Assembly (NCBI GenBank): GCA_964588705.1
Contig: CAZPQV010000027.1
Location: forward strand, 1 to 26,555
Origin: CAZPQV01 sp964588705
GTDB taxonomy: Bacteria; Bacteroidota; Bacteroidia; Flavobacteriales; Weeksellaceae
Direction: 5' to 3'
DNA length: 26,555 nucleotides
The notes below the pieces were generated by a model, which worked only from the letters and a program-made list of their open reading frames with translations, was not told the origin of the DNA and searched no databases. Position 1 is the stretch's first letter, and every line of letters begins with the position of its first letter. Position numbers and translations under genes: made by a program. This document shows positions 14,930 to 23,865 of this stretch, piece after piece.

Positions 14930-15838
14930 CTAACTGTCAATTAGTTCACTCCATTCGAATATTTTATTATAATTCTTGCTTTGAAAATAGCGTAAAAAAT
15001 TCCCCGATTTTGACGCCATGACGAAATCTCCTCCCCAAGCTCCTAAACTTTTGATAAAACCACTATAATCTTTAAAGTATTTTTCTTTAGCAGTGGGAAT
15101 TCCCAAGAAGTTGGAAATTTTTTGCTCATGTTCTTCCATCAAATCTGAAAACTGACTGATATTCTCAGCAATAAGAACCTGTTCTGTGATTTCAGAAAAT
15201 TCCTTTATCAGCGCTTCTGATTTTGGTTTTGATTTGTAGAGATTAATTCCTTCGCGAGAATCCTGTTTCTGATTGAGATGAATGAAAATAATTTCATCTT
15301 TAAAACTTGGATTAAAATCAACTTTCTGTACGAAGCGCTCCGGTTTTGTACGATAAAGCAAGGATGATTTTTCGGCAGCAATAGCAATGTCATAACCGCT
15401 TCCTCCCAAAGAGATTTCATTCAGTTCGTAAGGATTGATTTCTGCCCATTCCGCAAGATTATTCATCAAAGTAGAACTGCTTCCCAAGCCAAAATCTGAC
15501 GGAAACTGAAGGTTCGTTTTTAAATGATAAGTTTTATCTGAATTAAATTTTACCGAAGAAAGACTTTGAGCGTTCTTCAGAACTTTAAGTATGAATTTGG
15601 CCGCTTCCGGAAGATTGGTCTCAAGTATTTCCCAGTTTTTATAATTGATTTTTACCTGAAGCCAAGGATTATTTTGGTGAAGCGCTTCCCAATAAACCAG
15701 TGAATTTCCGTCTTCAATTTCCTCATAAAAAAAATCTTGCCCTAACCGTGTTGGAACAGCCAGAGCAAGACTTCCGTCGAGAACGAAATATTCTGAAGTG
15801 AGTAATAATTTCCCGGGTGAAAAAATCTTACCCATCAT
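14930..15838 (-). CDS. GYDIA family GHMP kinase
   Basis: This 302-residue protein is a GHMP-superfamily small-molecule kinase, of the group named for the GSGYDIA motif, seen here at 147-152. It opens with FSPGKLLLTSEYFVLDG (GHMP motif 1) and carries the phosphate-binding GLGSSST at 117-123. A C-terminal glycine-rich GAWGGDF motif corresponds to motif 3. Relatives include mevalonate-pathway kinases, but the substrate of this group is not evident from sequence. It starts 4 bp after the fabD stop and is the last gene of the operon. ATG codons at 15838 and 15835 are both possible starts. Confidence 0.88.
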   Translation of the reverse strand: MMGKIFSPGKLLLTSEYFVLDGSLALAVPTRLGQDFFYEEIEDGNSLVYWEALHQNNPWLQVKINYKNWEILETNLPEAAKFILKVLKNAQSLSSVKFNSDKTYHLKTNLQFPSDFGLGSSSTLMNNLAEWAEINPYELNEISLGGSGYDIAIAAEKSSLLYRTKPERFVQKVDFNPSFKDEIIFIHLNQKQDSREGINLYKSKPKSEALIKEFSEITEQVLIAENISQFSDLMEEHEQKISNFLGIPTAKEKYFKDYSGFIKSLGAWGGDFVMASKSGNFLRYFQSKNYNKIFEWSELIDS

Positions 15839-15842
15839 ACTT

Positions 15843-16718
15843 TTACATTGCAGAAGATACAGCTACTTCAGAGTTAATCTTTTTAATTAGGCCTTGAAGT
15901 GTTTTTCCCGGGCCAACTTCTATAAAAGTAGAAGCACCGTCTTTCACCATATTCTGCACCGATTGTGTCCATTTTACAGGACCGGTCAATTGTGCAATAA
16001 GGTTCTTTTTAATTTCATCTGCATCGTTAACAGCAGTTGTGGTGATATTCTGATAAACCGGCATTACCGCTTTACTGAATTTTGTATTTTCAATGGCTGC
16101 TGCAAGTTTATCCTGTGCAGGCTGCATTAATGGTGAGTGGAAAGCGCCGTTCACCGGAAGCATCAGCGCACGTTTTGCTCCGGCTTCTTTCAGTTTTTCA
16201 CAAGCGTTTTCTACTGCTGAAGTTTCTCCTGAGATTACCAATTGTCCTGGACAATTGTAGTTTGCAGGTACAACAATTCCATCAATCTGCGCACAAATTT
16301 CTTCTACTTTCGCATCCTCCAGACCAAGAATTGCTGCCATCGAACTTGGGTTGGCATCACAGGCTTCCTGCATGGCATTTGCCCTTGCTGCCACCAATTT
16401 CAGTCCGTCCTGAAAAGACAGAACTCCGTTGGCAACCAAAGCTGAAAATTCTCCAAGTGAATGTCCGGCAACCATTCCTGCGCCAAGCGCATTAATGGCT
16501 TTTACGGCAGCTACAGAATGTATAAAAATCGCAGGCTGAGTTACTGAAGTTTGCTTCAGCTCCTCATCTGTCCCATTAAACATGATTGAAAGAATATCAA
16601 AACCAAGGATTTCGTTTGCCGATTCCATAAGGTCTTTTATGTCTTTACGGGAGTCGTACAACTCCTTTCCCATTCCCACGTATTGAGATCCCTGTCCGGG
16701 AAATACTAATGCTTTCAT
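15843..16718 (-). CDS. fabD: Malonyl-CoA:ACP transacylase
   Basis: The enzyme transfers malonyl from CoA to acyl carrier protein, supplying fatty acid elongation in the cytosol. Its 291 residues are slightly shorter than the family average of about 310. It has the N-terminal FPGQGSQYVGMG, the nucleophile elbow AGHSLGEFSA (S87), R112 in AARANAM, catalytic H194 in GAFHSPLM and the C-terminal EVGPGKTL. All catalytic residues are present. It lies between the LysM gene (65 bp upstream) and the GYDIA kinase (4 bp downstream), separated from other fab genes. Confidence 0.97.
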   Translation of the reverse strand: MKALVFPGQGSQYVGMGKELYDSRKDIKDLMESANEILGFDILSIMFNGTDEELKQTSVTQPAIFIHSVAAVKAINALGAGMVAGHSLGEFSALVANGVLSFQDGLKLVAARANAMQEACDANPSSMAAILGLEDAKVEEICAQIDGIVVPANYNCPGQLVISGETSAVENACEKLKEAGAKRALMLPVNGAFHSPLMQPAQDKLAAAIENTKFSKAVMPVYQNITTTAVNDADEIKKNLIAQLTGPVKWTQSVQNMVKDGASTFIEVGPGKTLQGLIKKINSEVAVSSAM

Positions 16719-16783
16719 ATGTTAGCGATAAAACTGTAAGTTTTTAGTTTTACTTTTTACTTATCCAATTGTGTTTTTAGTTT

Positions 16784-18670
16784 TTATGGCACCAGTCTTA
16801 CCACACGGTAACCGGTATTGATGTAAGCTCCGTTTCTCTTGGCTCTTACATACTCGAATTTAGTTGCAAGCTGCGTTTGTACTTTATTGATTTGTTTGAA
16901 AACTTCGCCACTTTTATTTTCACGGGTAAGAATATCATTTACAACATCAAACCCAACTACAGCAAATTTTGATGGCAATTTACAGTATTTCGAACGATAA
17001 TCCGCAAGAACTTCCTTTTCGAAACTTCCTTCAGTATTGATTTTTCTATCCATTAAGTAAACTAAATTTGCCTGACTTAATGCATCAATATTTTTTTCAA
17101 AATCAGAATGGTAGAACATGCTGAACGCTTTTACGCCCTGAACTTCCTGAGAAATTTCAATCAGACGGTTGCTGAACTGCGCTCCCGTACTTTCATTATC
17201 AGAAGCAAGAATTGCAATTACCGGTGCTGCCTGACCAGTCATCATATTTTTATCAACCTGAATATCCAAAGGTGAAGTAATGATGTTGATGTCTGTATTT
17301 TTAAGATTTTTTTCTAATCCTGCCTTAATTCTGTTCGCATTGGATCTGTTGGCATCGGCAACGATGTAGATTTTTTGGTTGGAGTAAGCATCGCCTACTT
17401 CTTTAATAATTCTGTCTACATAAACATCATTATTAGTTTCAACGATAATCAGGTTGCTGTATCCGTAAAGATCTTCCGCATTTGCAAAAGGTGCCACTAC
17501 CGGAATTTTTTCTTTGTTTACGTAATTAAGAACTTCAACCACGTTGGATTTAAAGAAAGGACCGATAATCAAATCAGTATTTTCTCTACTGATTTGAGAC
17601 AGTGAATTTTTGAAGCTGTTTTCGTTTCCGGCGTCAACAACTTTTATATTTAGTTTTTGTCCTTTTTTAGTATTTCTTTCAACGGCAAGTTTTGCACCTG
17701 TAAGGAAATCTGCAGAGAGCGATCTGTATTTTGTATCGTTGGTATCGAACCCGAACGGAAGCATCAGAACCACATTCAGTGCATCGCCGGATTTTTTCAC
17801 ATAGGTCTGATCCAGTTTTCTAATTTTAAGAACCATTCCCGCTTTCAGACCGTTTGTCAACCCTGGATTCAGTTCCAACAGCTGGTCTAATGAAATTCCG
17901 AATTTATTAAGAATACCAAAAACAGTATCTCCGGATTTCACCGTATAAGTTTCGTAATCTCCATCGGCAACCGTTGAAGTAGGCGCAACCGGAGTCGTAA
18001 CTTCTTCGTTAATGCCTTTGGAGGTCTGCATAAAAACAGCATCCTTTACATCTCCTTTCACACGGATAACATCTCCGGCTTTCAGACCTTTTTCTTCCAG
18101 TCCGGGATTCAGTGCGAAAAGTTCTTTCTGGGTGATATCAAACTTTCTTGTAATTCTATAATAATTATCTCTCGGCTGTACTTCATACTCTCCTGCAGCA
18201 AGACTTCTTTCTACAGGTACAGGATTTTCTGACACCATTGGTTCAGACGGCGCAGAAGCGATTTCCTGTCCGGCACCGTATTTATTAATTAAATCCTGAG
18301 GAAGCGCAACTCTGTCGCCAATTCTCATATTCGAATCCAAATTCGGATTCAGTTTTCTAAGGTCAGCTTCTGAGATGTGATATTGTTTTGTAATTCCGTA
18401 AATGGTCTGTTTTGGTTGAAGAACGATATAACCAACGCCTGAAGCACTTGTGTCAGTTGCTGCTTTAGCGCTCACTTTCAGTACGTCACCAATTTTTATA
18501 ACGCCACTTTTTACGGAAGGGTTTAGATTGCCAAGTTCATCAACGGTCATCCCATATTTCTTCGCAATATTATAAGGCGTATCTCCTTTTGCAACCGTGT
18601 GTGTTGCTTGCGCATTTACACCACAAAAAAGAAGAAAAGAAGAGATAATTATGAGTTTTTTTATCATCAT
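16784..18670 (-). CDS. LysM-repeat protein fused to a periplasmic-binding-fold domain
   Basis: The 628-residue secreted protein has a signal peptide (KKLIIISSFLLFCGVNAQA) and four LysM domains at about 24-67, 82-124, 162-205 and 241-284. Each has the pattern V.xGDT.Y.I.KKyg followed by LNP and an IGDVLKV-like end. Residues about 298-628 form a type-1 periplasmic-binding/LpoA-like fold (VVLMLPFGFD, then NTDLIIGPFFKSNVVEVLNY). Such proteins bind peptidoglycan and probably support envelope synthesis. I chose the ATG at 18670; the codon before it is TTG, and a second ATG follows at 18667. It follows bshC by 37 bp. Confidence 0.85.
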   Translation of the reverse strand: MMIKKLIIISSFLLFCGVNAQATHTVAKGDTPYNIAKKYGMTVDELGNLNPSVKSGVIKIGDVLKVSAKAATDTSASGVGYIVLQPKQTIYGITKQYHISEADLRKLNPNLDSNMRIGDRVALPQDLINKYGAGQEIASAPSEPMVSENPVPVERSLAAGEYEVQPRDNYYRITRKFDITQKELFALNPGLEEKGLKAGDVIRVKGDVKDAVFMQTSKGINEEVTTPVAPTSTVADGDYETYTVKSGDTVFGILNKFGISLDQLLELNPGLTNGLKAGMVLKIRKLDQTYVKKSGDALNVVLMLPFGFDTNDTKYRSLSADFLTGAKLAVERNTKKGQKLNIKVVDAGNENSFKNSLSQISRENTDLIIGPFFKSNVVEVLNYVNKEKIPVVAPFANAEDLYGYSNLIIVETNNDVYVDRIIKEVGDAYSNQKIYIVADANRSNANRIKAGLEKNLKNTDINIITSPLDIQVDKNMMTGQAAPVIAILASDNESTGAQFSNRLIEISQEVQGVKAFSMFYHSDFEKNIDALSQANLVYLMDRKINTEGSFEKEVLADYRSKYCKLPSKFAVVGFDVVNDILTRENKSGEVFKQINKVQTQLATKFEYVRAKRNGAYINTGYRVVRLVP

Positions 18671-18707
18671 CAAAAATGTAATATTTTACAAAAATAAGTC
18701 TTTAAAA

Positions 18708-20294
18708 TTAAATCGCAATTATTATTAATTCCGATTTATCCACGCTCATTTCAGTGTAACAAGTTTGAAGCCAACTTCTCCCAAAATCCGAATAAAATAC
18801 ACTGAAATTGAAAACTCTTTCCTGCCAGATCTTTCCGGGATGCATGGCAAGGAACAGATTTTCCATTCGCTCGAGCTTTTCGCTTTGCTTTATTTTTTCT
18901 GCTCTCAACAGTCGTTTCCGCATTTTTTCATACGATTTTAGCTGTCTTGTTTCTTCGGCTTCAACGAGATTTCTGAAGGTTCTATCTGTAAGTGAAGATT
19001 TATCTTTCAGCTGTGTAAAAACAGACTTAATTTCAGTTTCCTTTTCATCAATTAATACTGAAAGTTCACTGTCTTCCAATAAATTTCTTTTGATAACCTC
19101 TGCGAAATTTCCAAAAAAATCTTCCAGTTTCAGATTAAGTTTCTGCATTTTTGAAAGTTGCTTTTCTTCAACAAAAAGCATTGAATTTCTCGGAATTAAA
19201 ATTGGAAAAGGAATATTGATATTCTTGAAATAATCTTTCAGCTCGAACCAGTACATGATTTCGGCATTTCCGCCAATATAAGCGAGATTCGGAAGCACCG
19301 TTTCCTGATAAACCGGACGCATCAATGCATTTGGACTGAATTTTTCAGGGTGATTCTTAAGCTCCGCAAGAATTTCTTCCTCTGTAAACTGAATGTTTTT
19401 ATCTAAAACAAAATATTTTCCGTTCTGAAAATCAATTCTGTCGCGGGTTTCTGAGAGGTAAAACAAATTAATTTCACGGGGATTAACCTGAACTTTGCCA
19501 TATTTCTCCTCAAGATAATTTACTTTGTTTTTGGAGTTTTCAAAAAGACTTTTGTTTAAAAGTTCATCTTTGAAGGTTTCTTTCATTTGAATTTTCAGTC
19601 TCCTATCATCGCCATCAATCATCAAAAGTCCAAATTCCGAAAACAATCGGTTGACTAATATTTTTGTGGCTTGCGTTAAAGTATTTCCAATTTTGTAGGC
19701 TTCTTCAATCCATCGGATCAATTCAGTTCCATAAACCGAATCTTTAAATTCTTCTTTAAACCGAGTGATGAAAAATTGGTCTTCAATATTGATTCTGCCA
19801 ACGGCTCCACCGGATTTTCCGTGAATTTCGTAATAGTGTTCCCGTGTTTTGAAATGGTTGATTTCCTCAAAATCGTGGTCTTCAGAAGCAAGCCAAAATA
19901 CCGGAACAAAATTATGATTTGGAAAGTTTTCTTTTAAAAAATCTGCTGTTTTAATCGTTTGCAGAATCTTATAAACGAAGAATGAAGGCCCTGAAAAAAG
20001 ATTCAACTGATGGCCCGTAACCACCGTGAACGTGTTTTTCTCCTTTAAAAGATGAAGATTTTCGTGTTGTTTTTCCGAAAGTTCAAGACCGGATAATTGG
20101 TCACTCAAAACCTCAAATAAAACATTTCTCTGCTCCTGAGTAAAGCTTTTTTCTTTCGAGGAAATCTGATTTTTGAAATTTTCTAAACTGAATCTGTTCT
20201 CCTTAAATCCCGAAAGATTATCATTCAAAAAATCTTTTACCGGCAACGGAATACTGCCGATATCAGAGAAAGATATGTTGGAAAGTGGTTTCAA
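18708..20294 (-). CDS. bshC: Bacillithiol biosynthesis cysteine-adding enzyme BshC
   Basis: BshC adds cysteine to GlcN-malate in the last step of bacillithiol synthesis, so this organism probably uses bacillithiol as a low-molecular-weight thiol. The protein is about 529 residues, close to the family length (about 530-540). Signatures are TGHQLNLFSGPSFFVYK and WLASEDHDFEEINH in the nucleotide-binding-like domain, and a long coiled coil in the C-terminal half. No ATG exists near the N-terminus. I prefer the TTG at 20294-20292, 2 bp after the porin stop, because it gives the family-like start (M)KPLSNISFSDIGS. A TTG at 20315 would add seven residues and overlap the porin gene. Confidence 0.93.
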   Translation of the reverse strand: MKPLSNISFSDIGSIPLPVKDFLNDNLSGFKENRFSLENFKNQISSKEKSFTQEQRNVLFEVLSDQLSGLELSEKQHENLHLLKEKNTFTVVTGHQLNLFSGPSFFVYKILQTIKTADFLKENFPNHNFVPVFWLASEDHDFEEINHFKTREHYYEIHGKSGGAVGRINIEDQFFITRFKEEFKDSVYGTELIRWIEEAYKIGNTLTQATKILVNRLFSEFGLLMIDGDDRRLKIQMKETFKDELLNKSLFENSKNKVNYLEEKYGKVQVNPREINLFYLSETRDRIDFQNGKYFVLDKNIQFTEEEILAELKNHPEKFSPNALMRPVYQETVLPNLAYIGGNAEIMYWFELKDYFKNINIPFPILIPRNSMLFVEEKQLSKMQKLNLKLEDFFGNFAEVIKRNLLEDSELSVLIDEKETEIKSVFTQLKDKSSLTDRTFRNLVEAEETRQLKSYEKMRKRLLRAEKIKQSEKLERMENLFLAMHPGKIWQERVFNFSVFYSDFGRSWLQTCYTEMSVDKSELIIIAI

Positions 20295-20296
20295 AT

Positions 20297-22234
20297 TTAG
20301 TGGAAAAGATGCCAAACAATACCGATGTTCAGGCGGAAATCGTAAATCGGATAATATGGCGCCGTGTAACTTTCATTTTGCATAAAAGTAGTGTTAAAAT
20401 GCTGCGCTTCTATGAAAAACTGCATCGTTTTCACTTTCAGATTAAAATAAGCGTCAGCAATCGGCTGGCCGCCAATAGAGTAAGCGCGGGAATCCGGAAG
20501 AATAAACTCATTCAGCACCGGAGAAAAATCTCTGGAAGCAAATTTTGAGAAATAATAAACTTTCAGTCCGGTCATAATTTCTGCGGCATTCTTAAATGCT
20601 TTCGACTGCCAATAAAGATTTCCTCTTCCTATGAAACCCGGCATTGGCAGCAGTTCTTTATTATCAAGATTCCCCTGAAACAGGAGTTTTGTATTCAAAT
20701 GAAATTTGTTGTAACTGAATGTTGCTTCACCTCCAATCTGCGAAATATTTACCGCGGAAGAACTTTGTTTTGGTGCTCCCGTTGCATCGAAATATGCGAA
20801 ATTATCTATTCGGAAATAATTGGCCAATAGCTGCGCATCAAACCATTTCAACCCGATTTTTCCGCCAACTTCTAAAATACTTTCATTCTTGAAATCGGTA
20901 AAATTATAATTATAGCGACCGATTGGTGAAATATTCAACAAATAATTGAAACTTGGTGCCACACTCTGAAAATTGACTTTTGCATCCGCAAAATAACCTT
21001 TTATCGGTTCGAAAGTGACATCGTTCTGCGAGCGCAGATAGTTTCCAAACTGTTTCCCTGTGGAATATTCCAGGAAGGAATTCAAACCTAATTTATCCCA
21101 AAGCCTGATCTGCAAGCGGCCAACCGCACCAATTCGGTCTTCTTTAAAACTGTTTTCAATATTGGTTTCGGTACTGTCGTCAAAATTTTCAACTCCAAAC
21201 TGTATGTTCTGATGTTTTACACCGGCATCCAGTTTAAACTTTTCGTTATCTAAAATCAAACTGACAATATTGCTGAGATTTTTGGAATATTTTTTACTTC
21301 CCAAGGCCCGTCCGGCAATAATATCCGTATAAAAACCCGTTTCTGAATTTCCTAAATTAAAATAATATTTATTGCCCTGATGCGATATGGTATGCCCGAT
21401 TTTGAAAGGAAATTTTTCAACATTAAAGGGAGCAAATGTGTGGCTGTAATAGTATCTTCTGTAGGAAAACCGTGAATGCGAATTCGTGAGGTTCATCAAT
21501 AAATTCTCACGGTTATCAAACCTTGAATCTCCACCCAAAAACAGACTTAAATCCTGAAGACCTCCGTTCTCTTCGTTGTTTACATTTTGATGCAGAAAGT
21601 GCGTAAACGCTTCATATCTGCCATTTTTCGAACGGAAATTTCCTGAAAACAAAGTATTGTTATTGGCTGCAAGATTATTGTCGTAGAATCCCTGAGAGCG
21701 CAAACCCATATATTCCAATGCGAAGTTTACATTTTTTCCAACATTCTGAGTATATGTGGTTTGTAGTGCTGCTCCGTTTCGCATTGCCGTATGATAAATA
21801 AATGATGTGGTCGGTGTTTTTACATCATAATATTTCACATCATCCGAACCTAAAATAAAATGAGATTTTCTGGTTGGCAGCAATGATAAATTCTGTTCCG
21901 GATTTACTTTATACACCAGATCCTGAAATCCTGAACCAATATTCGCAAACTGTATTTTCCCGAAATTATCGCGATTGTTGTATTGCGTGTATTCGTATGA
22001 ATCCTGTACCGTAAAAGCGGTGTCGTAGAGCTTGTAATCTGAATATCTGGTCCGGAAACGGTAATCTTCAGCGGTTGGTTTAAAGATTGCAAGGGAATCT
22101 TTGCTTCCGCCACGGTCCACCACTAATGTATCGCCAACCCTGATGTTGTCTCTGACGCCTCCGGTTTTTTCTCTTTTGAGAATCTGTGCATTAAGCCCAA
22201 AACTAAGGCATAAAAAGAAAAATATGTATTTCAT
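20297..22234 (-). CDS. Putative outer-membrane porin (Bacteroidota type)
   Basis: The 645-residue protein has a signal peptide (MKYIFFFLCLSFGLNAQ). The mature chain consists of repeated alternating beta strands rich in Tyr, Phe and Asn and ends in IGIVWHLFH, the aromatic terminal strand expected of an outer-membrane barrel. It fits the putative porin family widespread in Bacteroidota; the substrate is unknown. I chose the ATG at 22234 over an upstream one at 22336 because it begins the signal peptide and sits 17 bp after a -7 box. The upstream extension would run through the susD terminator. It is the first gene of the operon with bshC. Confidence 0.8.
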   Translation of the reverse strand: MKYIFFFLCLSFGLNAQILKREKTGGVRDNIRVGDTLVVDRGGSKDSLAIFKPTAEDYRFRTRYSDYKLYDTAFTVQDSYEYTQYNNRDNFGKIQFANIGSGFQDLVYKVNPEQNLSLLPTRKSHFILGSDDVKYYDVKTPTTSFIYHTAMRNGAALQTTYTQNVGKNVNFALEYMGLRSQGFYDNNLAANNNTLFSGNFRSKNGRYEAFTHFLHQNVNNEENGGLQDLSLFLGGDSRFDNRENLLMNLTNSHSRFSYRRYYYSHTFAPFNVEKFPFKIGHTISHQGNKYYFNLGNSETGFYTDIIAGRALGSKKYSKNLSNIVSLILDNEKFKLDAGVKHQNIQFGVENFDDSTETNIENSFKEDRIGAVGRLQIRLWDKLGLNSFLEYSTGKQFGNYLRSQNDVTFEPIKGYFADAKVNFQSVAPSFNYLLNISPIGRYNYNFTDFKNESILEVGGKIGLKWFDAQLLANYFRIDNFAYFDATGAPKQSSSAVNISQIGGEATFSYNKFHLNTKLLFQGNLDNKELLPMPGFIGRGNLYWQSKAFKNAAEIMTGLKVYYFSKFASRDFSPVLNEFILPDSRAYSIGGQPIADAYFNLKVKTMQFFIEAQHFNTTFMQNESYTAPYYPIYDFRLNIGIVWHLFH

Positions 22235-22251
22235 CCGTAAAACGTGAGCTA

Positions 22252-22259
22252 CAAATTTA
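22252..22259 (-). promoter_or_regulatory. Candidate -7 box for the porin-bshC-LysM-fabD-GHMP operon
   Basis: The minus-strand TAAATTTG matches TAnnTTTG and lies 17 bp before the ATG at 22234, downstream of the susD terminator. The -33 element is unclear. Confidence 0.45.
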
Positions 22260-22280
22260 AGAATTTGAATTAAATAAAAA

Positions 22281-22306
22281 ACCCCACAACTGTTGAGTTG
22301 TGGGGT
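22281..22306 (-). terminator. Terminator downstream of susD
   Basis: ACCCCACAACT (22281-22291) and AGTTGTGGGGT (22296-22306) form an 11-bp GC-rich stem with a GTTG loop, followed on the minus strand by a T-run. It ends the susC-susD transcript. Confidence 0.92.
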
Positions 22307-22329
22307 CATATCAATATGATATGTAAAAA

Positions 22330-23847
22330 TTACCAACCTGGGTTTTGCTGTTCAGCCATTTTCGGGTTAACAGAAGTTTCTGAAGCCGGAATTGGCCATA
22401 AGAATCTGAAATCCGAATAAGGGATTGCCTGTAGGTCTGAAGTTTTGATTGTGTACCCTGCACCAATTACATAATCTGCTGCAGCTGGGTTTTTGTTAGC
22501 ATATTTTGCCGGAATACCGTCATAATCAACAAGATTATCATTCTGTAATCTGTGGATATCCTGCCATCTCATACCTTCAGCAAGATATTCGATTCTTCTT
22601 TCCATTACGATAGCATTAACAGCTTCTTTTGGAGTTGCAAATGCTGTATAAACAGCTGCTGTAGATCTTCCTCTTACTGCGTTAAGGTCATCCAAATATG
22701 TTGCATCTCCTAATCTTGCTTTAGCTTCAGCTCTGTTAAGAAGAACTTCCGCATATCTAAGAAGTGGTGAAGGATCTGTAAATGTAGAAGTATCTTTGTA
22801 CTTGTTCGTAAATTTAGCTCCACTTACAGTCTTAATCATGCTTCTTCTAGCATCAGTTTCAGGCCAAGCTGCATGATTCCAAATAATTGGACTGATCGCA
22901 ATCAGAAGTCTACCGTTGTACATAGACGCTAAAGCAGCATTTACGTTAGGGTTGTTAGTTGCTGACTGATCCAGAGAGAAAATACTTTCTGTGTTGTTTC
23001 TTGGAGAAGAAAACGGTGCATCAGGGTTAGAAGTCAAGCTGTACTGTCCATTCAGTTTATTAGTCTCAGTAATTACATCTGCCCATCTCTTCATGTTCAT
23101 GTAAACTCTCGATTTTAGAGCAATTGCAGCATACTTAGAAACTCTCAGGATAGATTTTGGCTGGCTTGCCAATTTAGTTTCTGCATCATTAAGATCCTGA
23201 AGAACTTTTGCATAACCGTCTTTTACAGAACCTCTGTCAGTATCAGCATTAGCTAATGCAGTTTCAGAACTTTTTGAACCTAATGTTAGGTAAGGTACAC
23301 CCATGTGAGATCCGTCTGCAGTATGGTCGTAAGGTCTTGAGAAATGCTTCATTAATTCAAAATGTGCAAATGCTCTGAAGAATAGTATCTGTCCAAGATA
23401 AACATCTCCTTCTGCCTGAGTAACAACACCTTTTGCAATTGCATCCGTAATACCTTCAATTACAAGGTTACACTTATTAATCAACTTATAAGAGTCTTCC
23501 CAATAAACAATATTATTAAGAGATCCTGTAGTGTTATAAGTAGTTGTGTAAGTAAACTGGTAGAATGCTGCTGTATTTACAACATCTTCACCTCTTGTAT
23601 CTCCCTGCTGGAAGTATGCAGCACCGAAAGGATAACCACGTGGAGCTCCTCTGTACCATCCAACTTGTGCAGCATTATATACACCATTAACTGAAAGTTC
23701 AATTAACGATTTTGAAGAAAAGGCAGAATTCTCATCCGCTTGGTTGTATGGCGAAAGATCCAATACATTTTCTTCGGAACATGATGCAATGCTCATTAGA
23801 AGCATTGCCATCAATCCTAAAACTATTTTTTTGAAATTATTTTTCAT
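22330..23847 (-). CDS. SusD/RagB family nutrient-uptake lipoprotein
   Basis: This 505-residue surface lipoprotein acts with the adjacent SusC-type transporter in binding and importing a nutrient, often a glycan or peptide. The signal peptide ends in the lipobox SIASC (C23). The TPR-like core includes VYWEDSYKLINKCNLVIEGI and LGQILFFRAFAHFELMKHF. The C-terminal part has the typical LRYAEVLLNRAEAKARLGD, MERRIEYLAEGMRWQDIHR and the terminal NPKMAEQQNPGW. It follows susC by 18 bp. No sigma/anti-sigma pair or glycosidase is seen in the window, so the substrate cannot be guessed. Confidence 0.96.
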   Translation of the reverse strand: MKNNFKKIVLGLMAMLLMSIASCSEENVLDLSPYNQADENSAFSSKSLIELSVNGVYNAAQVGWYRGAPRGYPFGAAYFQQGDTRGEDVVNTAAFYQFTYTTTYNTTGSLNNIVYWEDSYKLINKCNLVIEGITDAIAKGVVTQAEGDVYLGQILFFRAFAHFELMKHFSRPYDHTADGSHMGVPYLTLGSKSSETALANADTDRGSVKDGYAKVLQDLNDAETKLASQPKSILRVSKYAAIALKSRVYMNMKRWADVITETNKLNGQYSLTSNPDAPFSSPRNNTESIFSLDQSATNNPNVNAALASMYNGRLLIAISPIIWNHAAWPETDARRSMIKTVSGAKFTNKYKDTSTFTDPSPLLRYAEVLLNRAEAKARLGDATYLDDLNAVRGRSTAAVYTAFATPKEAVNAIVMERRIEYLAEGMRWQDIHRLQNDNLVDYDGIPAKYANKNPAAADYVIGAGYTIKTSDLQAIPYSDFRFLWPIPASETSVNPKMAEQQNPGW

Positions 23848-23865
23848 TCTATTAAAAATTATTAA

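Noticed and set aside
22235..22336. N-terminal extension of the porin from an ATG at 22336
   Set aside because: It would include the susD terminator and place the signal peptide internally; the ATG at 22234 has a signal peptide at once and a -7 box 17 bp upstream.
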